From contig JASGHE010000003.1 in assembly GCA_047602475.1 (NCBI GenBank), positions 744,001 to 808,000 of the forward strand: a stretch of 64,000 bases of DNA. The letters run 5' to 3'. The notes beneath the pieces were generated by a model. That model was not told where the DNA came from, made no database searches, and worked only from the letters and a program-made list of their open reading frames with translations. Origin of the DNA: JAEUIE01 sp047602475 (GTDB lineage: Bacteria > Planctomycetota > Planctomycetia > Gemmatales > HRBIN36). Both the position numbers and the translations under genes were made by a program. Shown here piece by piece: positions 34,780-44,142 of the stretch; position 1 is the stretch's first letter; each line of letters starts with the position of its first letter.

Positions 34780-36066
34780 ATGACACGCATCGTTGGACTG
34801 ATGATCGCTGGCATCCTGGTGTGGTGCCTGACGTTGACCATTATGGCTCAGCCGCCAGGCAAAGGACCGCCGGGGAAAGGTGGGCCGGGGAAGGGGCCGC
34901 CGGGCAAGGGTGGGGGGATGAACCAACAGCCTGCTCATCCCGAAGACAAGGCCAACTTCGGCGATGGCAAGGAGAACCCGGCGCCGGCTACACCGGCGGG
35001 GCTGACGCATCTGGGTGGGCGATGGTATCTGAAGCAGGGCACGCCGAAGACCTACATCTATCGTGATGCGGATCGCTTCATCGAGCCGTTTGGCAACATT
35101 GGCGATTCCAACAAGGATGGCATCGCTGATCTCATCGTCAGCCATGACGAGAAGTACATCATCCTCGATTCGCAGAACCTGCCGAACCATCCGCACGCAC
35201 CGTTTCCCAACAGTGGCAACCCGAACAGCGTGATCGCTCAGAAGATGCGGTTCAAGCTGCCTATCGTTCCGAAGATAGCGGACAGCATCACTCGGGTGCC
35301 GATGGGGCCGATCGGCGTGGCGGTCAATGGGGTGGTCTTCTTCAATCCGTTTGAAGCGGGCGGCATGAATGCGGTGCAGGGCTATCGCAGCGAATGGCTC
35401 GATTCTTGTTGCGGGCATCCGCAGCAGTCGGGGGTCTATCACTATCACAAGTATCCGAGTTGCGTGAAGTCGCCGTTCCCCGACGATGGCCATCAGCACT
35501 CGCCGCCCATTGGTTTCGCCTGGGATGGGTATCCGGTCTATGGGCCGTATGAATCGGATGGTGTCGAAGCGAAGTTGCTGACGGGTGATAACAAGCTTGA
35601 TGTGTGCAATGGCCACTTCGATGCTGAGCGTGGGTACCATTACCATGTGACGCCGGAGAAGTTTCCGTACGTCATCGGTGGCTATGCCGGGGTGGCGGAG
35701 CAGTCGAATGGGCGGGGGATTGGGCGCGATCCGGTCGGGGCGATTCGGGACAACGCCACGGGGGTCAGTCGGTTTGATCAGTCGTTGAAGGTGACGCCGG
35801 GGACGATTGGTCGGGGCAAGACGTTCACGTTGAAGGTGGAGTTGTTGCAGTCATCGGGGCGGACGCAGGAGTTGCCGAGCCGGGTGGTGCTGGGGCCTTA
35901 CGTGGCGACTTCGGTGAAGAAGCAGGGGAACGATCTTATGGTTGATGTAAAGATTCCGAGCGATGCGGCGTGTTGTCAGTATGACATGCATCTGGAGTAT
36001 CGTTCGGGCGGCAGCAGAGGCCCGACGGTGGTGAAGCAGAATGAGGCGGTGCGGGTGAAGGAGTAG
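34780..36066 (+). CDS. YHYH domain-containing secreted protein
   Basis: A 428-residue exported protein. Signal peptide at residues 4-23 ('IVGLMIAGILVWCLTLTIMA'), then a Gly/Pro/Lys low-complexity stretch with GPPGKG-type repeats (about 25-50), then a YHYH domain: 'YHYHKYPSCV', 'PPIGFAWDGYPVYGPYE' and 'ERGYHYHVTPEKFPY', with cysteines in 'DSCCGHP'. The family is common in secreted planctomycete and bacteroidete proteins; function unknown, possibly metal binding through the His clusters. ATG at 34780 follows GAGGGA closely. The longer frame upstream only reads through a repeat element. Confidence 0.88.
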   Translation: MTRIVGLMIAGILVWCLTLTIMAQPPGKGPPGKGGPGKGPPGKGGGMNQQPAHPEDKANFGDGKENPAPATPAGLTHLGGRWYLKQGTPKTYIYRDADRFIEPFGNIGDSNKDGIADLIVSHDEKYIILDSQNLPNHPHAPFPNSGNPNSVIAQKMRFKLPIVPKIADSITRVPMGPIGVAVNGVVFFNPFEAGGMNAVQGYRSEWLDSCCGHPQQSGVYHYHKYPSCVKSPFPDDGHQHSPPIGFAWDGYPVYGPYESDGVEAKLLTGDNKLDVCNGHFDAERGYHYHVTPEKFPYVIGGYAGVAEQSNGRGIGRDPVGAIRDNATGVSRFDQSLKVTPGTIGRGKTFTLKVELLQSSGRTQELPSRVVLGPYVATSVKKQGNDLMVDVKIPSDAACCQYDMHLEYRSGGSRGPTVVKQNEAVRVKE

Positions 36067-36083
36067 GGGATTGCTTCTGGATT

Positions 36084-36181
36084 GTGGCAGGGGTCACGAG
36101 GTACTCCTCGTGCCCCCTGCGGAATGTGCAACATCTTCGCCAGTTTGCAGGGGGCAGATGAGTACATCTGACCCCTGCCAC
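36084..36181. repeat. TACT/AGTA two-lobed palindrome (family B), copy 2
   Basis: A 98-bp inverted repeat with ends GTGGCAGGGGTC and GACCCCTGCCAC. Left tip ACGAGG-TACT-CCTCGT, right tip AGATG-AGTA-CATCT. The stems differ from copy 1 and copy 3 but remain self-complementary. Lies between the convergent YHYH gene and the kinase gene, 5 bp from the kinase stop. Confidence 0.93.
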
Positions 36182-36186
36182 GGTCA

Positions 36187-39100
36187 CTATTTTCTTTCAG
36201 CTTCTTGTAGAAGTGTCTTGATCATGACCTCGTCCTGCCACGATTGGGGCGTGAGGCTGGCGGCTTGCATGGCCAGGCGTTGCTTGGCTTGTTGCAGCGT
36301 GGCGTCGGCCAGGGTGGCTTGGCCGAGTTGTTTTTGGGCGAGGGTCAGCCAGAGGAGACGAAGGACATCAGTCTCCGGACTGCTGGGGATGCCTTTGAGT
36401 TTGGTCAACGCTGCGTCGGCCTCGCCGGAGTGGAGGAGCAGGGCGGCATAACTTAATTGCAGTGATGTATCAATGGGTTTGTCTTTTACTACAGCTTCGA
36501 TCCAGGCCAAAAGAGTCTTTGTCGCACCAACGGGCAACTTGTGAAGTGCAGCGATACCGGCGACTGCTGCTCGGCTGGTAGTGTCGAGCTTGTTGTTATT
36601 CAGCAGCGTCAGCAGTTCCATCTCGAAGCCGGCGATGTTGCCCTGATCGAGCATCATGAGGGCGGGGGTGATCAGCCGGTATTCGGGTTGTTGGAGCCGA
36701 GTCGCCTGGCCGATGTCACGCACTGATTCGCGCCATTGCTTCAGCTCACCATATGCTCGGCCACGCTGGAGCCAGGCTTCTGCCAGTGTGGGGTTGGTGC
36801 GCAGCAGTTGGGTGGCGGTGTCGATCACCTTGTTCCATGCCCCCAATTGACTCCAGGCTTCCGCAAGTCGGCGGCGATAGTCGGCAGACTTGGTCGTCAG
36901 TTGTGTAAGTCGTTCGAGTTGCCAGGCGAGAGCGTACCAGTTCTTGTTCTTCTCGGCGGCCTGGGCCTGCGTCTCATGCCAGGTGATGTCATCGGTGGGG
37001 ACGTAGGTCTGTTCTGATTTCGCTTCCACTTGCAGGTAGCGTTTGCGAATGTTGGCAGCATCGAGCAATGTCATGCCGCCTTGTTTGTCAACTTCCATAC
37101 CGGTGAGGGCCTGCATCAAGACAAGAAGTTCATCGGTCTTCATCTGGTTGACATCGAGCACATCTTTCCAGGGCTGTCCGTACCAGGCGGGCAGCTTGGG
37201 AGTGACCGGTTCGCCGGTGGCAGTGTCCCAGACTCGGCTGGTGCCATCCAGACTGGCACCGAACAGGGTTGAGCCATCCTCGTTGAACGTGAGAAGATAG
37301 ACGCCCCCTTCGACCCTGATCGGAGCAAAGAGGTGCTGGCCTGTCGTCGCATCCCAGAGGCGAACGGTGTTGTCTTCACTCCCCGAAGCGAGCATGGTGC
37401 CTTTGGGGTGGAAGGCGATGACGTTCACCCGGCAAGTGTGCTGCTCACCGGTCTTCCAGCGAGGCTCGCCGGTCTTGGTGGACCAGAGCTGCACGACTCC
37501 TTCGAACCCGCCGGTAGCGAGCCATTCGGAATCGTTCGAGAAAGCGAGAGAGGTAGTGGCCCCACCGGTCTTCAGCGTGGGCACCACCGGTTCACGGGTT
37601 TGCGCATCGCGGATGCGGACCGGTTGATCGCCTCCATAGTTGGCAGCCAACTTGCCGTTGGGGCTGAGCTGCAAACGGGAGTCGGAACTCATATAGGGTT
37701 GGGCAGCCTTTTTGAACGCAGCCTGATCTAGCTCATCCTCAGGTTCGATGGGAAGAATCCAATGGCGGAGCAATCGATCCTGCCCGGTCACGAGGATGCC
37801 CCGACCGTTCGGGGTGAACCCGGCGACTTGCGGGGTACCATTGTTTCGCAGCGGCGAGATGACCAGCTTGCCCGTGCGAATGTTCCAGACACGGACGAAG
37901 TTGTCTTCACTGATGCTCGCCAGCCAGCGGCCATCGGGGCTGAACTCGAACTCGGTCACCTTGCTGCCATGCCTCATGCGGGGGCTGTACTGCTTGCCGG
38001 TCGCCACTTCCCAGACGATGCATTGCTTGTCTTCGGAAGAAGTAGCCAGGTATCTTCCATCGGGGCTGAATCGTACTTGAGTGATGGCACCATCATGTTG
38101 CCAGGGCGTGGGGAGGGCTAGTTCACCGGTAACGAGGTTCCACAGAAAGACTCGACCATCCTCATCGCCGCTGGCACCCAGCTTGCCTTCGGGGTGAATG
38201 TCGACTGAAGCGACCGGGCTGCCGTGCTTCATGGGCGGTACTTTCAAGTCTGTCTTTGCCAGGTCCCAGTAACGCACGTTTCCATCCTGGCTGGGGATGA
38301 GGACGAACTTACCATCGGGGCTGAGAGCGACTTCTTTGACAAATCCGTTGTTCGCCATCGAACTGGTCGAACGTTCGAGATCGCTGCGGCGGAAGGTTAC
38401 CAGACCACCCTGTTTGCCGACAGCAATGATCGATTTACCATCGATGGAGAAGCGGGCGACCGCCAGGCCTTGGCCCAGGACTCGTTGTTGTCCCGATTCC
38501 CGCTGCCATAGCTTGCAGGAACCGTCGACGCTGAGCACCAGGAGTTCTTTGCCATCGGGTGAAAAGGCGATCGAGGCAATCGGGGTACCATGCTCCAGAG
38601 GAAGCTGGTTGGCCTTCCCGTCGGCGAGGTTCCAGAGACGAACCAGCCCGGCATTGCCCCCTGTGGCGATGATGGTGCCATCGGGGCTGAGGGCAAGATC
38701 ATTGACGGACGATTCGTGTTCCCACACATGGGCAAGAATGGGGCAGTGGGCTAACACGGCGGCGATGCGTTTGCGGTGAATCGTTTCGCCTGCCTTGTTC
38801 GCTTCATCAAGCTTCAGAGCTTCGGCGAACCATCCCGCTGCACCCAGTACTTCTCCCCGGTCGAGAAGTTGTGCTCCGTTGGCGACGGCGAGGCGAATGA
38901 GCCGTTGTTTACTTTCGTTGGCTGCCAGGGTGGCTTGTTCTTGTGCGACTTCGGCGGCATGGGCACGTTCGGTCACAGCGGCGTAGGCCCAGATGCCGAG
39001 GATGATAAACGACAGCAAACCGGTCACGATGGCGGCAATCAACGCGGCAACCATCGGATGACGGCGCACCCACTTGACAGCACGTTCCACCCGCCCGGCG

Positions 39101-40186
39101 GGACGGGCGCTGATGGGCCTGTTTTCGAGGAAGTTATCGAGATCGTCGGCGAGGGCGGCGGCTGTCTCGTAGCGGCGGTGCGGACCTTTCTCTAAACACT
39201 TCAGCGTAATCGTTTCGAGATCGAGAGGCAGCTTGGCGACGAGCTTGCTGGGCGCGATCACTTCGCCTCGAATCACCAGCATGATGGTGTTGAGCGGTGT
39301 ATCGGCCCGAAACGGCGGGCGACCGGTGAGCATTTCGTAGAGGATGGCACCGAGGGCGTAGATATCGGTAGCGGGGCCGATGAGGGCGATGTCGCCGATG
39401 GCCTGCTCCGGCGACATGTAACTCGGCGTGCCCATGATGGAGCCGGCGTGGGTCATGCCGCTGGCAGCGCCCTGTTCCTGTTTGGCGAGGCCGAAGTCGG
39501 TGATCTTCGGGGTGCCGTAATCGACTGAGACGTGAGAGAGGATGCTTTGCTTGCCACCCGAACGGCTGCTGTGAGAACTCTTGCTGTGGCTGCGGTGATG
39601 CGAAGCGGAAGAGCCGGCGGGGCCAGCATCTCCCAGCACGAACTGATTGAGCAGGATGTTGACAGGTTTGAGATCACGGTGAATGACCCCGGCTTCGTGA
39701 GCCGCTTGCATAGCTCGGGCGAGCAATTCAACCAGTCGAGCAGCGGCACGGGGTGGCTGCGGTACGCCGCGAGTCTTCTCGGCAAGATTGCCGCCTTCGA
39801 CGATTTCCAGGGCAATGTAGGGGTGTTGCTGATGGATACCCACATCGTAGACCTGAACGATGTTGGGATGCTGCACCTTGGCCAGCGCCTCAGCTTCAGC
39901 CTTGAAGCGAGCCAGTTGTGCTTCTCCGGTGTGAGCGCCGGAGAGAATCATCTTCAGGGCAACGATACGGTTGAGGGCAATCTGTTTCGCTTTGTAGACA
40001 ACACCCATGCCACCCCGGCCCAGTTCGCCGAGGATCTCGTCAGCCGGCGACGTTGGCGTCTTCTTTGCCCTGAGGAATGTTGGGAATGGAAAGTGGCGAG
40101 CTACCTCCCCCCATGGTCGGTGCTGGAGGGGGTTGAGGTGGAACGTATGCCATCGTGGCATCAGGTTGGGAGTTCGGCTCAGTCAT
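36187..40186 (-). CDS. Ser/Thr protein kinase with WD40 and TPR repeats, frameshifted N-terminus
   Basis: A giant receptor-like kinase of about 1,332 residues. The kinase domain has 'LGELGRGGMGVVYKAK', lysine in 'VALKMIL', 'VIHRDLKPVNILL' and 'DFGLAKQ'. One TM segment follows ('AALIAAIVTGLLSFIILGIW'), then a coiled stretch, at least ten WD40 repeats ('LALSPDGTIIATGG', 'VRFSPDGRYLATSS') and C-terminal TPR-like helices. The long frame starts late; the natural start is ATG 40186 ('MTEPNSQPDATMAYVPPQPP') in another frame, joining 'EDANVAG' to 'YEILGELGRGG' if one extra base near 40041 is removed. Abundant kinases of this plan are typical of Gemmata-like planctomycetes; substrates unknown. Confidence 0.88.
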
Positions 40187-40214
40187 GAGCGGCCTGGGTC
40201 TCGTTGTAGATATT

Positions 40215-40282
40215 GGGAGGGCGAGGCTCCTGCCGAGCAGTTATTTTGATGGCTTGAAGCTCGGCAGGAGCCTCGCCCTCCC
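40215..40282. repeat. GGGAGGGCGAGGCTCC palindrome
   Basis: A 68-bp inverted repeat: GGGAGGGCGAGGCTCCTGCC plus GAGC, about 20 bp of loop, and the perfect inverse GCTCGGCAGGAGCCTCGCCC plus TCCC. Upstream of the kinase start; single copy here. Confidence 0.9.
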
Positions 40283-40410
40283 GATGCACTCAGTTGGGAA
40301 GACTCTAGTACCATCGATTATCATTCATTGATCGTAACAATACGAGACGACTCGGCCCGGCAGGCGAGGCAGGACGGGATGAGCTAAACGATTATACGCA
40401 ATAGATCAAT

Positions 40411-40452
40411 AAAAACGGACCAGGCCCATGACTTTCGTCACAGGCCTGGCCC
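40411..40452 (-). terminator. Intrinsic terminator of the lipoprotein gene
   Basis: On the minus strand: GGGCCAGGCCTGTGAC-GAAA-GTCATGGGCCTGG, then TCCGTTTTTA. Strong stem and T-run 40 bp after the stop of the lipoprotein at 40492. Confidence 0.85.
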
Positions 40453-40491
40453 ACCACCACCCTTACTCCCCGAAAGGAGTGCGCATCAATT

Positions 40492-41163
40492 CTATTTATC
40501 GTCACCATATTCCAGCTGAGTAGCGTGCGGAACAAAGATCCAGGAGAGCCGCTCGGCCGTGTGACGAATGAAAAGGTTTCTGAAATCGGGTAAGGAGAGA
40601 TCGCTATCGGTCAGCGGCTTCATGCCGGCCGGGAAGCGAATCGCGCAGGAGGTTGGTTCAAAAGGCAACACCGTTTCTTCGGATTCGTGCCCCACTCGAT
40701 GCACGCTGACGGTTGCTTCGCAGGTGCCTTTGTAGAACTGGGTCCAGCCTTCCTTTTCGTAGAAACCCAGCCGGCGGATTTCGACGAAGACGACATAGTC
40801 GGCGTTCACGCCCCGGCCGATGTCATCAGGCGTTTTCCAATCCTGATGCTCGTCCATCCACTTCTGAACCTTGGAGGAGATCACGACTTCGGGTTTCTTG
40901 TTGGTGTAGTTAGCGATCTTCATGGCCAGCAGATTAGCGACATCACGGTCGAAATGCCCGATATCGGTCTGGGGCTGCTTGCTCAGATGCACCACCACGG
41001 CGACACGCTTGGCGTCTTTCTCAAACTTGTATTTGATGTTGGCTTTGTCGTCGACGCCTGCCATGTCCATCACCAGCAAAACTGGCGCAAGAAAGGAGCA
41101 TCCGGCCAGAGCCAGGCAAAGGAAGAGAGAAGCCAGGAGTTTGGCTTGAACCTGTGAGCGCAT
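40492..41163 (-). CDS. Lipoprotein, unknown function
   Basis: A 223-residue protein with a lipoprotein signal: hydrophobic stretch then 'LALAGCS' lipobox (cysteine at about residue 22). After the anchor it has a soluble domain with 'RVAVVVHLSKQPQTDIGHFD', 'LLAMKIANYTNKKPEVVISS', 'ADYVVFVEIRRLGFYE' and 'ATVSVHRVGHESEETV'. The strand/helix order recalls the GNA1162/CsgG-like nucleotide-binding-like lipoproteins, but I do not identify it. Ends with its own terminator. Confidence 0.75.
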   Translation of the reverse strand: MRSQVQAKLLASLFLCLALAGCSFLAPVLLVMDMAGVDDKANIKYKFEKDAKRVAVVVHLSKQPQTDIGHFDRDVANLLAMKIANYTNKKPEVVISSKVQKWMDEHQDWKTPDDIGRGVNADYVVFVEIRRLGFYEKEGWTQFYKGTCEATVSVHRVGHESEETVLPFEPTSCAIRFPAGMKPLTDSDLSLPDFRNLFIRHTAERLSWIFVPHATQLEYGDDK

Positions 41164-41287
41164 AACAACGTCCCCCTGAACGGAGCGCCTACCGGGTGAG
41201 GAAAGGCGTCAGTTCAAGCGGGGACGATAGCGTGAAACACAATTCATGCAAGAGCAGTTTGCGATAAGCTTGACCCAGTAAGGCAGG

Positions 41288-41440
41288 TTATTTACCCGGT
41301 AACTTCCCGCCGCCAGCTTCGGTCATGGTGAAGGTACCTGTGGGCGCTTTGGAGGTGCCGGTAGGCATGGTGATTTGCTGCTTGCTGCTGCAACCAGCCA
41401 GAGTTACCAGAACTAACAGAATGAGAGAACGCATCAGCAT
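41288..41440 (-). CDS. Very small lipoprotein
   Basis: A 50-residue gene: 'MLMRSLILLVLVTLAGCSSK' is a clean lipoprotein signal with lipobox LAGC (cysteine at residue 17); the remaining 33 residues are Thr/Gly/Lys-rich ('QITMPTGTSKAPTGTFTM', end 'GGGKLPGK'). The mature peptide would be about 34 residues. A second in-frame ATG is two codons in. It lies between the lipoprotein at 40492 and the DUF1559 gene, all on the minus strand. Planctomycetes carry many such tiny lipoproteins near DUF1559 genes; function unknown. Confidence 0.72.
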   Translation of the reverse strand: MLMRSLILLVLVTLAGCSSKQQITMPTGTSKAPTGTFTMTEAGGGKLPGK

Positions 41441-41471
41441 GATCAAAGGCCCTTATGAATGAACAGGAAAG

Positions 41472-41500
41472 AAAAAGCCTCTGTAGCGAAACAGAGGCTT
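41472..41500 (-). terminator. Intrinsic terminator of the DUF1559 gene
   Basis: On the minus strand: AAGCCTCTGT-TTCGCT-ACAGAGGCTTTTTC. Perfect stem with a T-run, 20 bp after the DUF1559 stop and upstream of the small lipoprotein, which therefore probably has its own promoter or relies on read-through. Confidence 0.85.
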
Positions 41501-41519
41501 GGCAGGTTAGATTGACACA

Positions 41520-42644
41520 TTAGTCCAGAATGCTGGAGGTGTCATTGGTAAACCCATCCCGGTATCCGGCTAATTGCTGGAAGATGACCCAATCAGAAGG
41601 CATGGGGTTCGCAATTACCGTGACATAGGTCGTTCCGCGTCGTACTCCACGCACGGCACCGTCGGCAAACGCAAACTGAACAACAGAGGGATGACGGCTG
41701 CCAAAGCAGTAGAAGGGAACTTCAAAGAGGGGTTGATTCAAGCCGGCGACCGTAGGAATACTACCGGCGCCCATCCACGAGGATTCGAATTGACGAACTG
41801 TTTGCTGGCCGGCAACTACCCAGGTAGCTGGGTTATTGGCAACAGTTGATTCGCCGAACAGGAAAGTGTTGGAAGTACCATCCTGAACCGTGATTTGACC
41901 CAGCGTTTTTCTGCTGCGATTGGTCATAATGCCTTCAAACGTATTCATGTTGGTGCCAGCGGGCAGCCCTGTCAGAGGGGCCAAATCGATGGTTTGCGTT
42001 CCTCGCCCTGAGGCCCCGGCGCATCCGAAGTAGTTGGAGCGTCCCAGTTCGTTCGCGTCAGCGACGATGGGCGAAACCGAGAAAGGAGGATAGGCAGCAT
42101 AATAGAAAGCAATCGCGGCGATCTTGTAGTAGGCACTGTTGTTATTGTAGCAATGGCTACCCACACCCATGGCGGCCACGGAGTCCTGGGAATCGCTGGG
42201 GCAGAGTAGATTCTTGATTTTGGCCTTGGCCAGGGTGTAATTGATGTTATTCGTGTACCAAGCTGGGGTGACATCCGCCAGGCCGAGCTTCATGGGATTG
42301 GTGCCGGTCGGTGTGGTCGAATCTGCTAACTGCTTGAAGATGTTATCGCCTTCGAGGTAGGGTAGCAGCACCGTGATAGCTCCCACTTGCTGGCAATTCG
42401 TGCTGTTAGCGCCTTGTTCGTTGGGAATGGGGCCATAATAGCCGGGCGGCAAACGGTTATAGTCACCGTGGTAGTTATGGGCAGCGATAGCAATTTGACG
42501 CAGATTGCTCCCGCACAACATGCGGTTCGCCGCCTCGCGGACTTTTTGGATGGCTGGCAACAGCAGCGCCATCAGCAGAGCGATGATCGCAATGACGACC
42601 AGCAATTCGATGAGCGTGAACGCTCGTCGTTGACGAAGGTGCAT
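41520..42644 (-). CDS. DUF1559 protein with type IV pilin-like N-terminus
   Basis: A 374-residue member of the DUF1559 family, expanded in planctomycetes. The N-terminus has a prepilin-type signal, 'RRAFTLIELLVVIAIIALLM' (cleavage before F, Glu at +5), then 'LLPAIQKVREAANRMLCGSN' and 'NLRQIAIAAHNYHG'. The C-terminal part ends with the standard 'FAFADGAVRGV' region. It is expected to be a pseudopilin-like envelope protein; no specific function is known. Own terminator at 41472-41500. Confidence 0.92.
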   Translation of the reverse strand: MHLRQRRAFTLIELLVVIAIIALLMALLLPAIQKVREAANRMLCGSNLRQIAIAAHNYHGDYNRLPPGYYGPIPNEQGANSTNCQQVGAITVLLPYLEGDNIFKQLADSTTPTGTNPMKLGLADVTPAWYTNNINYTLAKAKIKNLLCPSDSQDSVAAMGVGSHCYNNNSAYYKIAAIAFYYAAYPPFSVSPIVADANELGRSNYFGCAGASGRGTQTIDLAPLTGLPAGTNMNTFEGIMTNRSRKTLGQITVQDGTSNTFLFGESTVANNPATWVVAGQQTVRQFESSWMGAGSIPTVAGLNQPLFEVPFYCFGSRHPSVVQFAFADGAVRGVRRGTTYVTVIANPMPSDWVIFQQLAGYRDGFTNDTSSILD

Positions 42645-43015
42645 GGTGGACTCCTAGAGAAGAGGGGAGAAAAGGAGATGACGCATCTCTACTGCGATAG
42701 TACAGCAACCAGCAATCGATGCAACCACAAAATCTCGAACTTCAGGTCATTTTCATCAGTGTTTTATTGTCACTGAGGTGGATATGAACGACCGCTCGCA
42801 AAAGCTGCGACGATGATTAATCCTATGCGATAGATTGAGAGAGATATTGTTAGTTCGGTTTGAAACTTGCTCCCGCATCACGCACTGTGGGAATGGCGGT
42901 AGGGGGCTCCTCAAGTAAGATGAGCATACGGTGGCAAACAGATAGTGTTCGAGTGAACGGTCAAACCGGATGGGGTTGCACCACAATTTGACAACTGAAA
43001 GGCGTGCCGATTCCG
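42645..43015. other. Intergenic region between DUF1559 and tadA
   Basis: About 370 bp between divergent genes. A purine-rich GAGAAGAGGGGAGAAAAGGAG run at 42657-42677 precedes the DUF1559 start on the opposite strand. I see no reading frame, repeat family member or RNA motif. It should contain both promoters. Confidence 0.35.
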
Positions 43016-43534
43016 ATGGAGTATTCTGACTTCAGCGATGTGCCGTTGGGCGATCTCCGTGATCCTCGTCATCCCTTTCACCAGTATCACATGGAGATGG
43101 CGATGGAGGAAGCTGCGATAGCTGCGGCGGAGGATGAAGTGCCTGTCGGAGCTGTCATCGTCTCGATGGATCGGGGTGTTATTGCCCGTGCCCATAATCA
43201 GCGTGAGCAACTGAACGATCCGACGGCCCATGCCGAGATGATTGCCTTCACGCAGGCGGCCCAGGCGCTCAAGCACTGGAGACTGCTCAACTGCGTCATG
43301 TACGTCACATTGGAGCCATGTCCGATGTGCGCTGGCGCAGCGGTGCAGGCCAGAGTTCCGATGCTGGTCTACGGTGCCAGGGATGCCAAGGCTGGTGCGT
43401 GTCACTCGCTGTATGAGATCACGAGTGACGTTCGCCTCAATCATCGAGTCGAGGTGCTGGCGGGAGTACAGGCAGAGCGGTGTGCGGCGATTCTGTCAGA
43501 GTTCTTTCGCAAGAAACGTAGTCGTCTAAACTAA
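43016..43534 (+). CDS. tadA: tRNA-specific adenosine deaminase / nucleoside deaminase
   Basis: A 172-residue zinc deaminase. The zinc site is 'TAHAEMIAF' (H72, catalytic E74) and 'LEPCPMCAGA' (C102, C105); 'AHNQREQLNDPTAHAE' and 'VYGARDAKAGACHSLYEI' are as in TadA, which converts A34 to inosine in tRNA-Arg. A guanine or cytosine deaminase cannot be fully excluded, but the match to the TadA pattern is close. A GTG at 43004 would add four residues; I prefer the ATG at 43016. Confidence 0.9.
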   Translation: MEYSDFSDVPLGDLRDPRHPFHQYHMEMAMEEAAIAAAEDEVPVGAVIVSMDRGVIARAHNQREQLNDPTAHAEMIAFTQAAQALKHWRLLNCVMYVTLEPCPMCAGAAVQARVPMLVYGARDAKAGACHSLYEITSDVRLNHRVEVLAGVQAERCAAILSEFFRKKRSRLN

Positions 43535-43565
43535 AGGGCCTACGGGTTTATCCCGTAGGCCCTTC
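43533..43565. terminator. Hairpin between convergent tadA and zinc-ribbon genes
   Basis: AAGGGCCTACGGG-TTTAT-CCCGTAGGCCCTT: a perfect 13-bp stem directly at the tadA stop. T/A-flanks are short on both strands, so it is probably a bidirectional terminator. Confidence 0.75.
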
Positions 43566-43583
43566 AACAATGTAACCACGTGT

Positions 43584-43820
43584 TTAGTTGTTCGAAGCAT
43601 TCTGGGCCAGACGTCGGCCCACCTTGGCGCTGTGTACCGTCTTCAGGGAGACTTCTTCAGCAGGCAGCTTGATCGAACGTCGGCAACGGGGGCACTGGGA
43701 GAACTGTCCCGCGCACTCCGGACGAAACCGAATCTTCTGCTGACAATTCTGGCAGCGTGCATGGAAGTGTGTTACTTCTTCCTCGGTACGGAACCAGCTT
43801 AGGATGCTTTTGACTATCAT
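43584..43820 (-). CDS. Small zinc-ribbon protein
   Basis: A 78-residue protein with two knuckles: 'CQNCQQKIRF' and 'CPRCRRSI' separated by 'RPECAGQFSQ', the usual 4-Cys zinc ribbon of small planctomycete proteins. The C-terminal 30 residues are basic. ATG at 43820 follows GAGGA at eight bases; longer upstream frames lack any Shine-Dalgarno. Function unknown. Confidence 0.72.
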   Translation of the reverse strand: MIVKSILSWFRTEEEVTHFHARCQNCQQKIRFRPECAGQFSQCPRCRRSIKLPAEEVSLKTVHSAKVGRRLAQNASNN

Positions 43821-44142
43821 GATCGAGTTCCTCGCTTCTCTTTCTCTTCTCTGTACTAGACGAAGCCCGGTAAGGTTTCGTTTTTTCTTTCGGTAAAGAT
43901 TCAACCCCATCAGGATGTCGAAGTTCCCATACCGACACATAACACACAACGAAGGTTCTGTTAATACAGTATTCGTCGCAGCCAAGTTTCTATTTACAGT
44001 AGATGTGCTGAGATGCTGATGATAATGGAGTGAAATATCGATGATAGAACGGCCTGATTCATGTCTCAAAATAACGATCAGCGGACTTAGGCACTTTGGG
44101 TAGATACAATTTCATCCGCTCTTCATCAAGTTCCTTCCGTGG
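43821..44142. other. Intergenic region between zinc-ribbon gene and dehydrogenase
   Basis: About 320 bp between divergent genes, AT-rich in the centre (for example GTTAATACAGTATTC near 43960). No repeat family member, RNA motif or supported reading frame seen; expected to hold two promoters. Confidence 0.35.
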
